A DNA stretch of 64,000 nt. Origin: Ciona intestinalis. Its lineage: Eukaryota > Chordata > Ascidiacea > Phlebobranchia > Cionidae. A program made the translations under genes and the position numbers. The stretch covers positions 267,165 through 331,164 of the forward strand of contig NW_004190347.2 of NCBI RefSeq assembly GCF_000224145.3, written 5' to 3'. This document shows positions 47,490 to 60,700 of the stretch, one piece after another. How positions within the stretch are numbered: position 1 is the stretch's first letter; every line of letters starts with the position of its first letter. The notes beneath the pieces were generated by a model, which was not told the DNA's origin, searched no databases, and worked only from the letters and a program-made list of their open reading frames with translations.

Positions 47490-49590
47490 TTTGACTTTGG
47501 CAAAAAATGATTTTTTTGAGTTTTGGTACAAACACATGATACCGGTATCATGCGTTGGGGTCCAATCTCACATTTTTGACTTTGGTAAAAAAAATGATTT
47601 TTTTGAGTTTCGGTATGAACACGTGATACCGGTATCATGCAGAGGGGTCCAATCTCACATTTTTGACTTTTTCAAAAAAATTGATTTTTTGAGTTTTGGT
47701 ATAAACACGTGATACCAGTATCATGCGTAGGAGTCCAATCTCACATTTTCGACTTTTCCCAAAAAAATGATTTTTTGAGTTTCGGTATAAACACGTGATA
47801 CCGGTATCATGCGTGGGGTCCAATCTCACATTTTTGACTTTTTCAAAAAAAATGATTTTTTTGAGTTTCGGTATAAACACGTGATACCGGTATCATGCGA
47901 GGGGTCCAATCTCACATTTTTGACTTTTTCAAAAAAATTGATTTTTTTGAGTTTTGGTATAAACACGTGATACCAGTATCATGCGTAGGAGTCCAATCTC
48001 ACATTTTCGACTTTTGCAAAAAAATGATTTTTTGAGTTTTGGTATAAACACGTGATACCAGTATCATGCGAGGGGTCCAATCTCACATTTTCGACTTTTT
48101 CAAAAAAATTGATTTTTTGAGTTTTGGTATAAACACGTGATACCAGTATCATGCGTTGGGGTCCAATCTCACATTTTCGACTTTTTCAAAAAAATTGATT
48201 TTTTTGAGTTTTGGTATAAACACATGATACCGGTATCATGCAGAGGGGTCCAATCTCACATTTTTGCAAAAAAAATTTTTTTGAGTTTCGGTATAAACAC
48301 GTGATACCGGTATCATGCAGAGGGGTCCAATCTCACATTTTTGACTTTTTCAAAAAAATTGATTTTTTGAGTTTTGGTATAAACACGTGATACCAGTATC
48401 ATGCAGAGGGGTCCAATCTCACATTTTTGACTTTTTCAAAAAAATTAACTTTTTGAGTTTTGGTATAAACACATGATACCAGTATCATGCGAGGGGTCCA
48501 ATCTCACATTTTTGACTTTTCCAAAAAAATTGATTTTTTGAGTTTCGGTATAAACACATGATACCGGAATCATGCGTTGGGGTCCAATCTCACATTTTCG
48601 ACTTTCTCAAAAAAATTGATTTTTTGAGTTTCGGTATAAACACATGATACCGGTGTCATGCGTAGGGGTCCAATCTCACATTTTTGACTTTTGCAAAAAA
48701 AATTATTTTTTGAGTTTCGGTATAAACACATGATACCGGTATCATGCAGATGGGGTCCAATCTCACATTTTTGACTTTTTAAAAAAATTGATTTTTTGAG
48801 TTTCGGTATAAACACATGATACCGGTATCATGCGTTGGGGTCCAATCTCACATTTTCGACTTTTGCAAAAAAATTAAATTTTTTGAGTTTCGGTATAAAC
48901 ACATGATACCGATATCATGCGTTGGGTCCAATCTCACATTTTTGACTTTTTCAAAAAATCCGATTTTTTGAGATTTGGTATAAACACATGATACCGGCGT
49001 TGGGGTCCAATCTCATATTTTCGACTTTTTTTTTAAAAATTATTTTTTTTGAGTTTTGGTTGGGGTCCAATCTCACATTTTTGACTTTTGTAAAAAAAAT
49101 TATTTTTTTTAGGTTCGGTATAAACACATGATACCAGTATCATGCATTGGGGTCCAATCTCACATTTTTTAATTTTTATATGATACCAGTATCATCACGT
49201 GATACCAGTATCATGCAGAGGGGTCCAATCTCACATTTTTGACTTTTTCAACAAAATTAATTTTTTTGAGTTTCGGTATAAACACATGATACCAGTATCG
49301 TGCGTTGGGGTCCAATCTCACATTTTTGACTTTTTAAAAAAATAATATTTTTTTGAGTTTTGGTATGAACACATGATACCGGTATCATGCGTAGGGGTCC
49401 AATCTCACATTTTTGACTTTTTAAAAAAAAATATTTTTTTTGAGTTTCGGTATGAACACGTGATACCGGTATCATGCGAGGGGTCCAATCTCACATTTTT
49501 GACTTTTTGAACAAAATTAATTTTTTGAGTTTTGGTATAATCACATGATACCAATATCATGCGTTGGGGTCCAATCTTACATTTTTGCAA
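47490..49590. repeat. Minisatellite, about 25 units of ~85 bp, palindrome in many units
   Basis: Units of about 84-87 bp repeat the words tttttgagttt(t/c)ggtat, aaacac(g/a)tgatacc(g/a)gtatcatgc, ggggtccaatctcacatttt and a run of A. In many units CATGATACCGGTATCATG is a perfect 18 bp palindrome; others have ACGTGATACCGGTATCATG or a CCAGT variant. ccaatctcac or a near match occurs about 25 times between 47562 and 49571. Some units near 48960-49200 are truncated. Open frames read through it on both strands are a by-product of the unit length. Confidence 0.93.
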
Positions 49591-50010
49591 CTTGTTAATT
49601 AAATTTCCTAGTCCTAGCTGAAGATGATTATTGTTGTATTTTCAGGTGATGACTCCTAACCTTATTAATGTATTAGGATAATTTGTAAATAAAAGTTGTG
49701 GACTGATTCCTGATATGCTGTCTTGAATTATGAATAGCGTGTTTTAACAACTGTTGTTTTGCTGTTGATTTCCTTCCATTAATTACATGATCTTTGTTAT
49801 TGTTATAATGTGATACATAAAAATCATGTTATGTTATCTTATCTCGGCCAGATGAAAAATTTAGTTGATGATATCAAAATGCTGCAAGAGCTGTGAAACA
49901 TTTATGGCAACAATATTTCTTCCCTGCTAAAAAACCCATACAGTTTGTGACATAAAGACAGTAAAGACACTTAGTAAAACAACAAACTTGTATTGCGTAT
50001 AAAATTAGAT

Positions 50011-50016
50011 TTTATT
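50011..50016 (-). terminator. Polyadenylation signal of the mucin-like gene
   Basis: TTTATT on the plus strand reads AATAAA on the minus strand, about 360 bases after the stop codon. Confidence 0.5.
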
Positions 50017-50374
50017 TCAAGAATTGGTGATTCAAAATTAAAAAGCAAAGATTAGAAACTAAAACATCGCTATACGACGTTGGAACTACAAAGTTGGTGC
50101 AAATATTTCATGTCAGTAAAAAATTGTTCAAATATTAATTAGAGCTGATATAAACGGTGTACAGTGCAAATATAACAAGCGTTGTATTTGAAATTGCATC
50201 CAGCCCAGTGTTAGTATAAACAAATGAAAACTTCTCTCAGTCCTGCATTTATAAACGGTATTAAATTAAAACAATTTGTTCGAGTAAAATTTCATTAAAA
50301 ACTTAAAAAGTGTGCATTGTTTAAAAAAAGTGCAAAAACTTTAAAAACTAGGTCCCGGTAAGTTTTAAATAACA

Positions 50375-51709
50375 TTAGTTGATCAAATCATTCATCTCTT
50401 TGGCCAAATCATCAGAGCTTAGAGATTGGCTTTGTGACTGAATGTTTCGCACAACGCTCTGTAAGTCTTCGGTGTCATCGAAGTTAAGCAAAGTTTGCAG
50501 CTGATGTTGCTCCTAGGGTTGAAAAGTTGTAGGTTAATGAAGTGTATGGATGACCAGAACTAACCACACCACCCAGTAAATCAACACATTTTTTTAAAGT
50601 TACTCACGTGGTAACTCGTAAGCGGAAATGAGGTGTATGAAATAGAAGTTTTAATAAATGTAAGGTTTACAAAGTTGTATTCATTGTGGTATATGAATAA
50701 ACAAACTAACTTTGCACAGACCACACGTATGTCCGGCACAGTGATTAATGTGCCTAAATTAGGACCAGAGATCAAAACATTTAAAAAGTCACTTCCACAC
50801 AAAATAACATGTTTCTTTAGCGAGCAAGAGAACAGAACGTTATAACAACTGTCGATAAATAAGTTACATTCATTAACAGCAGTCTCAAGAGGATCATGTA
50901 TCTGTACACATCAACAAACAATACAATACAATACAACAGCAGAATTACATCAAAAACTTACTTGTTTGAGCAGGTCATTCTGGTTGTTGTCAAGTTGATT
51001 CAAATCACTGATAGTTTTATGAACAAGTTGTTGTAGTTGGCTGTCTCCTTCTACTTTAGCACTCGATAATTGATGGATGGTGTCCTGGATTAACATGTAA
51101 GTTAATTACAATTACTTTAACTAAATTAGGTAAGTTAAAAATGGCCTATTATAGAAGGTGGGTTCAAAATTTAACTTCAACTAGGTACCCAACTTATTAC
51201 ATTGAACAAAAAAAAGTTTAAAATATCTTAAAATTAACTCTAAAGATAAAAAGTTACAAAATGAAAACTTTCCTAAAAAAAGTTGAAAAAAGTTGAAAAA
51301 TCCTAAGCATCATATACTATCCATCTAATACCTCCCTATATACAACCCAATGTTTTTATAACAGCTTTAAAACCATTAATTAGTGCCTTTATATTTACAC
51401 CTCTAAACTAAAGTTAAGTATTTAAATTTTTTCTAATGTTTGGTGTTTTATTAAGTAGTATTTCATTAACTGTCAACTATTTCATAAAAAGTATTTCATT
51501 AACACCTTAATCTGAGCTTGAATAGCTTGTTCATTCTTCACGTCTTCAGCTTTCTGTTCACTCAGTTCTTCCACTACAGCATGCTCCTTCCCGCCAAGAA
51601 CCCTGGGAACTTGACCACCTGTGGCTTGCTCTGCAGAGTTGATCAAATTAGAAACTTTTTCCAACCCCTTTTGAGCGCTGACTTGTGCTTGGTGTTGAAC
51701 ACTGGATTG
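50375..51709 (-). CDS. Gln-rich C-terminal tail exons
   Basis: Three phase 0 exons: 51709-51506 ([20 protein letters not shown]), 51084-50962 ([20 protein letters not shown]) and 50512-50375 ([20 protein letters not shown], ending NDLIN and TAA at 50375-50377). They are cysteine-free, acidic, Gln/Leu-rich and probably helical. I know of no such tail in vertebrate gel-forming mucins; it may be lineage-specific. Confidence 0.8.
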
Positions 51710-54700
51710 CTGTGGAAAAACAAAACAATTTAAATCATGTTCAACCAGATTTTAAGAAAAAACGTTTTAAAAATATGAGAAAAGTTGTTTTAAGATGTTA
51801 ATTCTGGAAAATACAAAAGTTATGAAAGAGACATGTAAAAATAAAGCTTTTTTGGCATATTATGTAGCATTTCTTTATGCCATGGTGTATTAATATGATA
51901 AGGTTTTACTTATAAACATTCAATCATAAACGTTTACGTGTGAGACCTGGGATGTAAAACCATTGCCCATTACCCAACACCCAGGGTGCTACCGTCCAGA
52001 CCCCACTGAGGCAGTTTATAGACACTTAATAATAGAGATTCTATTCTATAAGGGGGGCCTTCAGTGAGGCACACTTAAAACCTGGACCTTAATCTTTTAC
52101 ACCAGACCTATTGCTCCATTATCCCTTGAAAGATTCAATCTTACCTGTTGAACTTGTTGGTCAAGTGTTTGTATTTGGTTTTGGATTTGTTGCTGGACAT
52201 CAAAGTTGTTTTTCCATTCACCGGAGTTGATTTGGTTCAACAGATTGTTGAAGTTGTCATCAATTTGTTGTTCATTGTTTTCAGCGGTCTCAAGATTTCC
52301 TAAGAAGCGATTCACTGTGCCTTGTACTTGGTGTTGTTCTTGATGTTGTACTTGTCCACTTTGGCCTTGACTTTGGTGTTGTTCTTGATGTTGTACTTGT
52401 ACTCCACCACCTTGAACCTGATGTTGTTCTTGGTGTTGCTGTTGTACTCCTTGGTCTTGTACTTGTGTCTGTGATTGAGACTGTTGTTGCCCACTTGAAG
52501 CGGACCCGCTTGAAGAGCTCCCACCATGGGATGATCCACCTTGTTCAATTCCTTCAATGATGGATTGAACTTGTTCAGCAATGGCTTGAACTTCTTTGTC
52601 ACCTTCAGTCTGAGTCTGAGTTTGGCTCTGGCTTTGTGAACCGCCACCAATATCTACGGGAACTTCAGGTGGAGAATGGGCGCCTTCAGATCCAGAACAA
52701 CATTGAACCCTGATCTCGTAATCTTCACATACTGGGTGAACTGTTTGTTGATCTCCAGCGCATAGTAAACCATTGTTCACGTCACAACTGACAACTTGCC
52801 ACTTCTGGTATAATTTAAATTGTGCCACAGTTCCACCAACTGGTCTGCATTGGATGTCTTGTGGGTGTTGGCAAATATCGAAGCCGTTGTTAGTGATGTG
52901 TGGGTAGGTCTCGTTGTCATCTCTGTATGGTAACTTTGGCTTGTCAGAGTTGATCCAATCGGTCCAATAGCAAGACTCTGTAGTTGTTGGTGGTGGTGGT
53001 GGTATGGTTGTTGTAGAAGGGGGTGGGGGTGGTGGTAATGTGGTTGTNNNNNNNNNNNNNNNNNNNNNNNNNNNNNNNNNNNNNNNNNNNNNNNNNNGTT
53101 GTAGGGGTTGGTTTTACTGGTACAGTGGTTGTCGTCACTGGTGCTTCTGGTACAGTGGTCTCACCAGAACCAGTTTCTTCAGTTGTGGGGGTTGGTTTTA
53201 CTGGTACAGTAGTTGTGGTTACCGGTGCTTCTGGTACAGTTGTCTCACCAGAACCAGTTTCTTCAGTTGTAGGGGTTGGTTTTACTGGTACAGTGGTTGT
53301 CGTTACTGGTGCTTCTGGTACAGTGGTCTCACCAGAACCAGTTTCTTCAGTTGTAGGGGTTGGTTTTACTGGTACAGTGGTTGTCGTCACTGGTGCTTCT
53401 GGTACAGTGGTCTCACCAGAACCAGTTTCTTCAGTTGTGGGGGTTGGTTTTACTGGTACAGTAGTTGTGGTTACCGGTGCTTCTGGTACAGTGGTCTCAC
53501 CAGAACCAGTTTCTTCAGTTGTAGGGGTTGGTTTTACTGGTACAGTGGTTGTCGTCACTGGTGCTTCTGGTACAGTGGTCTCACCAGAACCAGTTTCTTC
53601 AGTTGTGGGGGTTGGTTTTACTGGTACAGTAGTTGTCGTCACTGGTGCTTCTGGTACAGTGGTCTCACCAGAACCAGTTTCTTCAGTTGTGGGGGTTGGT
53701 TTTACTGGTACAGTGGTTGTGGTTACCGGTGCTTCTGGTACAGTTGTCTCACCAGAACCAGTTTCTTCAGTTGTAGGGGTTGGTTTTACTGGTACAGTGG
53801 TTGTGGTTACTGGTGCTTCTGGTACAGTGGTCTCACCAGAACCAGTTTCTTCAGTTGTTAGGGGTTGGTTTTACTGGTACAGTGGTTGTGGTTACCGGTG
53901 CTTCTGGTACAGTGGTCTCACCAGAACCAGTTTCTTCAGTTGTGGGGGTTGGTTTTACTGGTACAGTGGTTGTGGGTACTGGTGCTTCTGGAGCAGTAGT
54001 AGTTGGCGCTGGTGTTTCTGGAGCAGGGGTGACAGTTGGGGGGTTAGGGGTGCAGGTAGCGGTACACCCACAAGATAAAACATCGGTGAATGAGTATTGG
54101 ACTTCTGTTCCGTTCTTACATTTCATTGAAACAACTCTGGTAGCCGTGGAAGTTGGGTTGCAACAAGAACAATCATTCTCTGCGCCGTGGTCGGTCCAGA
54201 AGTAATGCCCGCGACAGAATCCATCACAGTAAGATAGAGAGACGGGTTCATTTGAGGCACATCCATCAACCAACATATACTCAGGTTTGGTGCTCATACG
54301 TTTATCGCATTCAAAGCATTCTGTTTCTTGGCATTTTAGGCAACATCCATCATCAGATGATATGACTGTTCCACCATTGGCTACACAAGCATCAGAATCG
54401 AATGGAGGGCATGGGTTGTGATAGCATTGTTCTGCTAAGAAGCCAGTGTCAAGATCCTTATCTTCGGTACATTGGCAAAGATGACAAGCATCTGGTGCCC
54501 ATGTTGATCCAGGCTGTAATTAAAATAAAGTAGTTGATGGATGAAGCTTGGGAATCTAAAGGTTGATAGCAAAACTTGCTTAGTGTAACTTAGAAGGGGT
54601 AAAATGGATGTCTGCTTATACACCAGACATACATGGTGTATTCATACACCTCATGCTCACTGTCGAGTTATAACATGGTGTATTCATACACTTTATGTTC

Positions 54701-57700
54701 ACTGTCGAGTTATAGCATGAGTTCACACACCTTATATATTTGACACGAATACTTTACAACACACATACCAGTTTTCCCATTCCATCGGCACAACAGACGT
54801 TTTCTTGTACACATCTAAGTTTGGAGCAACATCCTTCCACATAAGATTCAAGTTTATAACATGATGAGCATGTGGGAACCTCAGGCACTGGGCAAGCATA
54901 TGCAACCTCCACGATACCAATGTTTCCATCATTATCAGTGGTACACATGTATTGTTCGCATGTGGATTCGTACCACCAATTATCTCCAACCTGGAATAGA
55001 ATGAATGTTTTTATATTTGATTCACCTCATAACTTATTTTTTCGCAGATATCAAGTAAAACGTGGGTTTCAACTTTAGATTAAAGTTCTTCATAATGGCC
55101 CAACTTATGTAGCTTAATGCAGAGCCGTAGAAACACCAAGTAGTCCAAAACATGCATTTTCCCAATACCCACTGTGTGTTTTTTGGAAACAAGATGGCGT
55201 TTAATTTGCCATTTACGTACCAATGGGTTGGACTACTTGGTATTTTTATGGCTCTGGCTGAATGAGCTACCATTATAGCATAACAAGGTACATTTTCCCT
55301 TTTAATGTTTTCAATAGAACAGATCATACTTTATCAAGAATATGTTATGTTATCTAGACAAAATTTCCTAAGCATATTATAAATTCCTGAGTACATAAAT
55401 CGAAACAAATTTCTGTGTGAAAAATAAATTGAAACAAATTTCTAAGTACACAAAAATGTAAACAAACTTGTACACAAACTTGGTGTAAATAAAATTACAT
55501 CTAAGGATTAATGAACCTACATTCTTGCATTCCACGGTTCCATTCGCCCCAGCCACCTGGCACGCTCTCTGCACGCATGTTCCGCAGCATTCGCCGGCTC
55601 CAACCACATAATCATGGCATGGCGGGCAAGTGGGGTCGCAACTTTGTGCAAAACAACTTTCAACATGACATGCAGTATCGGGGTTGGTGACGTCTGATTG
55701 ACACACACACTGAGTGCAAACATCAGGGTTCCAGATGTCACCAGGCTGTAAAGTAAGGTGTATGTAGAGACTGGTAATGGTATATATCATAAGGTAAAGG
55801 TAAGGTCCTACAAGTGGCACATCTAGCATTGAAGCCAGAGCCCATTTCCTCAACAAGCTGATGTATAATGTAACTTTGCATACTCTGTTAAGTATGGGTG
55901 ATTACATCTTAACATAGCGTGTTCCAATTCTGTGTGGGTTGGGTTATATAGTAAAGTATATCATGGTTGTTGGAACGAGAGTTGGACCATTACCCTAATA
56001 GACTGGTATATATTCAAATAAAGAATTATAGAAATTTGTAATAATATCCGGAGGCGTACAAATTATTCATATAGGAGAAATTTTCATATGAGTTTATGTT
56101 TAACAAACCCACCTTCCTGGGTAAGAATGTCTGGGTTTACTTTTATCGGAAAGTTTAAAAATTTTTGTTGACAACAAACTTAAACTTACAAGGTGAGCGA
56201 CATCATCAACATAACAAATGTTCTTTGATTGACAGGTCACATGACGGCAACCACAAGCATCAATTGTTGTGATGGCATCTTGGCATGGTGAGCATGAGGT
56301 GGGGGCCTCGTTACATTTCTTGCAAACTGAAAGCAATGTGAATGTTATAAATACATTAGAGTGGTGAACTATTAAATACCAGACACACATGGGGTATTTA
56401 AACAGCTCTAGCCAGAAATTTGCCCACTATTACAAGACCATGATGCTACAACCCATTAGTGACCACTGGGTTGAAGCAATGCCTGTTAAGGATCTTGTCC
56501 AAGAACACATACGCGCACAATGGTAGCAGTAGTAAGCATCGAACCCGGTATTCTTTGGTTACTTTGCCTAACCATCGATCCAGGCTTGTACCAAGAAGAT
56601 ACACCAAACGTATCAGGCCTACCATTACAATACAAGCCTACTTACCGCATCCATATAATGGGCAGCATTCTGTTTCTGTTGTTACCAATTCATGTAACTC
56701 GGGACATTCAGGAGCTTCGGGGCATGGGTTCCGTGACTTGTTGCAGAAGCAATCATAATCAGGAATACATTGGCCAACATTGGTCTGACTTGCTACATAC
56801 CCAGGTGGGCATTTTGGCACGGGTACGGCATCACAATTAGGCTCACCCTTGATCAACTCATAGTTGCAAACTGTAGGGGAAAGAAGGATGTTTAGGTTGA
56901 TGATTACACTACTAGTGACCCTATGCTTTCAAGTCTTATTTTAGTTTTGCTTATTGTATAGACTTATTTAGTGTACGGTTAAAGCAGTTTATTGGGAATT
57001 TTAACGAAAGCAAAACATGTATAAGCCACATCACCTATATAGTTCTTAAAAAATACAAACTAAAATAAGTTTCATTAGATTAGTTTATTGGTTTCCTATT
57101 AGTGAGTTTCTCTATAAAACCTTGTCTTGTTTTATGTATCACGCATATATATTTAACTTATTATTAGGGCAGTTTATAAGGTATTTTAACAAGATTTCAA
57201 ATGTGCAAGACACTCCTTTCTAGTTATTTAGTTCTACAGAAACAAAACTTCAAACAGAAAAAGAAGTTTATGTGCAGAATGTAAACAGGTAGTTTTACAT
57301 AATTTTACCAAAGTATTAATCAATGTTAAGTACGTACCACAGTCGTATTGTGGACAGCATGGATCCGATGAGAGCCTTCTAAGTGGGACCTCGCATGGTG
57401 CGCAGTTCATAGGGGCTTGTTTCGATGGTGGGCACGTGACTGGGTTACATACGATCTCATGGCCAGCAACACATGAACAGATGGTGCATACATCTGGGTA
57501 CCAGGTTTCACCAAACTGTGAGAAAAAAGTAAATGATCGAATAAATGGACTTATTTATGCTTGCATGGCAGGGCAACGACATTCATAATAGCAAAAGTGT
57601 TCTGTTTCATACACCTCAGGCCCACTTACAAGTGTACGTACTTAGTAGTGATTTTTTTTTTTTTTTGCCATTTTGAACAGTCCATAATGGGTACCAGTTA

Positions 57701-60700
57701 AGTAACTGTGTATCAAACCATACCCAATATCTTAACAACAATATATTTATATATTTATACCAAATATATAAATAATAATAAACAAATATCTAAAGTTACA
57801 GAGTGTGTTTGGTTGTGTGACAATAACATATCTACGTTTATTTATTATCTAAACAATAATATGAAACATTCATACTTACAGAGTGTGTTTGGTTCTTTGC
57901 ATCCACACAAACATTAGCGACACAATGCATGCAACATCCGTCGTCAGATAAAGCAGATTGTCCTCCATGGGATTCACAATCATCAATATCAAAGGGTGGG
58001 CAAGGTTTAGGTGAGCAATCAACAACGTGGAAACCGCTTGTATGGTTCATGTTGTTGGTACATTGACATTCATTGCATGCGTCGGGCTCCCATGTCTCAC
58101 CCGGCTGTAGGTAAATAGATACAAGTTAGCACTACAGGGCTAAATAGCATTAGATGTACTGCACTATCTGAAGAGTTTTTGGTTAAATTGACTGTAAGTT
58201 TGATTTAGGTGTATTTGAACCAGTTTAATACATTGTTTATTTATTCAATAGTTATAGTAGTGTTGGGTTTCAGTGATATCAGCAGCACAAAATACTGTAG
58301 ATACAACCAAATAGGACGAAAATAAAGGAGATTAAAACAAAAGTAAAAGAAAAATGGGACATTTTACCCCAAAATGGTAACAAGTCAAGAACATGTTTTA
58401 ATTCCATAACAGAACATAATATTACATCACAATTTGCATTATTACATCACAACACTCACCAGTTTGATTGCTGGTCCACTAAGACAACATACATCATCAG
58501 GAATGCAATGATATTTCTCGCAGCAATCTTCAGTGTATGTGGCTATCTTATAACATGGGGTGCATGTTGGCATGGCAACGGGCGGACACGTGATTGGGGC
58601 AGTTGTAACCGTTGTGTGACCGTTAGGGTTCGCCACGCAGATGGATGAAATACATTTGTCCAAGTCTTGCCAGTGATCTCCAATCTGAAAGTTTATATTA
58701 TGCTTACTATATTGTTGAATTGGAATAGAACTTTATTATCCTCGTGTGACTGGGCAACGACAGTCGTTATAACACGGGGGTTCCGTTTCGTACACCTCGT
58801 GTCCGCTTTAAAGTTACCATGTATTTAACTTATTCATCCTCGCATGGCGGGCGATAAAAGTCGTTACAACACAGGTGTTTTGTTGTCGTACACATTGTGC
58901 CCATTATGTGTTACCACCTATGTAACTTTGTAGGTAATAAAATTGTCTGGAATTTTCCAATCCATTACACCTATTGTCAAACAACTTACCGGTTTACACT
59001 GAGTTGAATTATTCTCGTCGGCAACACTGCACGCAGTTTGAACGCACATTCCGCAACACTGGCCAGCTACTGGTGTGTATGTGCTGCATGGCGGGCAGTA
59101 GGTGCTACATGACATCACCACACATCCAACATTATAACAACCATCATTATCAACTGATGTTTCATGGCACGTACATGTAGTGCAGGGGTCAGTGTTCCAG
59201 CTATCTCCTGGCTGTGGGTGTAAAGGTTAGATACAAACACTTTTAAAAATCCCTCCAACCAAGTGGTCACTAATGGGTTGCAGAACCCTGTGTGTCAGAG
59301 TAATTAGCCAACTCTAGCCCAAGTCTCAGGGTCAGATATAAAGTAACTAATATAGTAGAGAAAAGTGGTGTTGGGGTAATATACCTACTTCTGAAGTCTT
59401 AGATTAACCTTATGCAACCTCACAAACTTTTTAAAACATTCTGACATAAAACTTTGTTCTTTTTCCATAGAAATCAAATAGAGCTTAAAACATAGAAATC
59501 AAACCAACTTACCAGTTTTTCTGTCCCATTAATATTGCAGACACCCTTGTTCTCACAAGTATAATGTTTGCAATCACATTTATCAACAGTTGTTAATGTG
59601 TTTTGACAAACTCCGCAAGATGGGCTTTTTTCGGGGCACTCGTTGCAAACTGTAAATATATATTAATTACGTTGAAATAAAATAACATTATCTTGACTAT
59701 TTGGTTCGGAAATTCGACAAATATTATAACATGGGTGTTCTCTATTATACACCTGATGTCCGCTTAAGTCCCTAGAAGATATCATGTATGTAACTTTGTG
59801 GGTGATTGTTTTGTTATTGTATATTATACAGTTTTTAACTCAGCCTACACAGACTTTCTGGCCATGTTTTAATACAAACATTATTTTAGTTTTGAACCAA
59901 AACGTTTAAAAATGAAAGCAATAATGGCCAGTATATCGGTCATAACAGCTTGCCATGGCTGTAATGTTTTATTAAGTATAATAATATAACAATCTATAAC
60001 AGTATATTAATAATATACTTACCGCATTTATGTGTTGGACAACATTCTCCGTCGGTTGAAACGAGGTGTTCAAGTTCTCCACATGTGGGCGGTACAGGGC
60101 AAGGGTTGCGAGAAGCATTGCAAGTACATTCATACGAGGGGATGCATTTACCGGGGTTGGTTTGGATGGGAATGTACCCGGGATCGCATGTTGGGATCGT
60201 TACAACGTCGCATTCGTCATCGCCTTTGCCTAACTCGTAGTTACATACTGTGGGAAAAAGTAAAGATTGTTTTAAATACTAAAATTTATTCATTTTTAAC
60301 AAACATGCTAATAAATGCCAGACATTATTTCAGTAGCTGGAACTTGTTTGGCAAGACATTTCTGTGAATGGAGTTGTTTTTGTTAGAGATTTTCTTGTTA
60401 GGAGATATATAAATAAAAATACACTTAAATGATGTAGCTTTTATGGCCCCATTAGCCAAAAAACGGTCCTGGCTCTTGGTTAATATGAACCTTTACTAAT
60501 TTCTAATACTTACCACACTTGTAGGTGGGGCAACATGGGTCAGAACCTCGTTCAAGTTCAGGCACAAAACATGAGTGACAGCTTGGTACGGCATCTGTCC
60601 AACCAGGTGAACATGGCTTGTTTGTACAAACCACATTCTGTCCTTCCATACAAGAGCATATCGTGCATGAAGCGTTCTCTGATACCCAGCTCTCCCCATA

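Larger units (their letters stand above)
46507..50374. other. Region between convergent gene ends
   Basis: It holds the NAV 3' UTR, AT-rich DNA, the minisatellite at about 47490-49590, a short stretch with AATAAA at 49688-49693, and the 3' UTR of the minus-strand gene. No supported gene. Confidence 0.7.

Noticed and set aside
47339..49590. Repetitive open frames on both strands of the minisatellite (about 28 residues per unit)
   Set aside because: They follow from the ~84 bp unit length, break when unit length changes, and match no protein family.
53004..54205. Long plus-strand open frames ([22 protein letters not shown] repeats)
   Set aside because: They are the reverse complement of the 84 bp mucin repeats; the unit length is a multiple of three, so all frames stay open. 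The minus strand gives a sensible Thr/Pro mucin sequence joined to CTCK.
56226..56235. Another TGATTGACAG
   Set aside because: A single copy within a coding exon of the mucin-like gene, without partner sites; probably chance.
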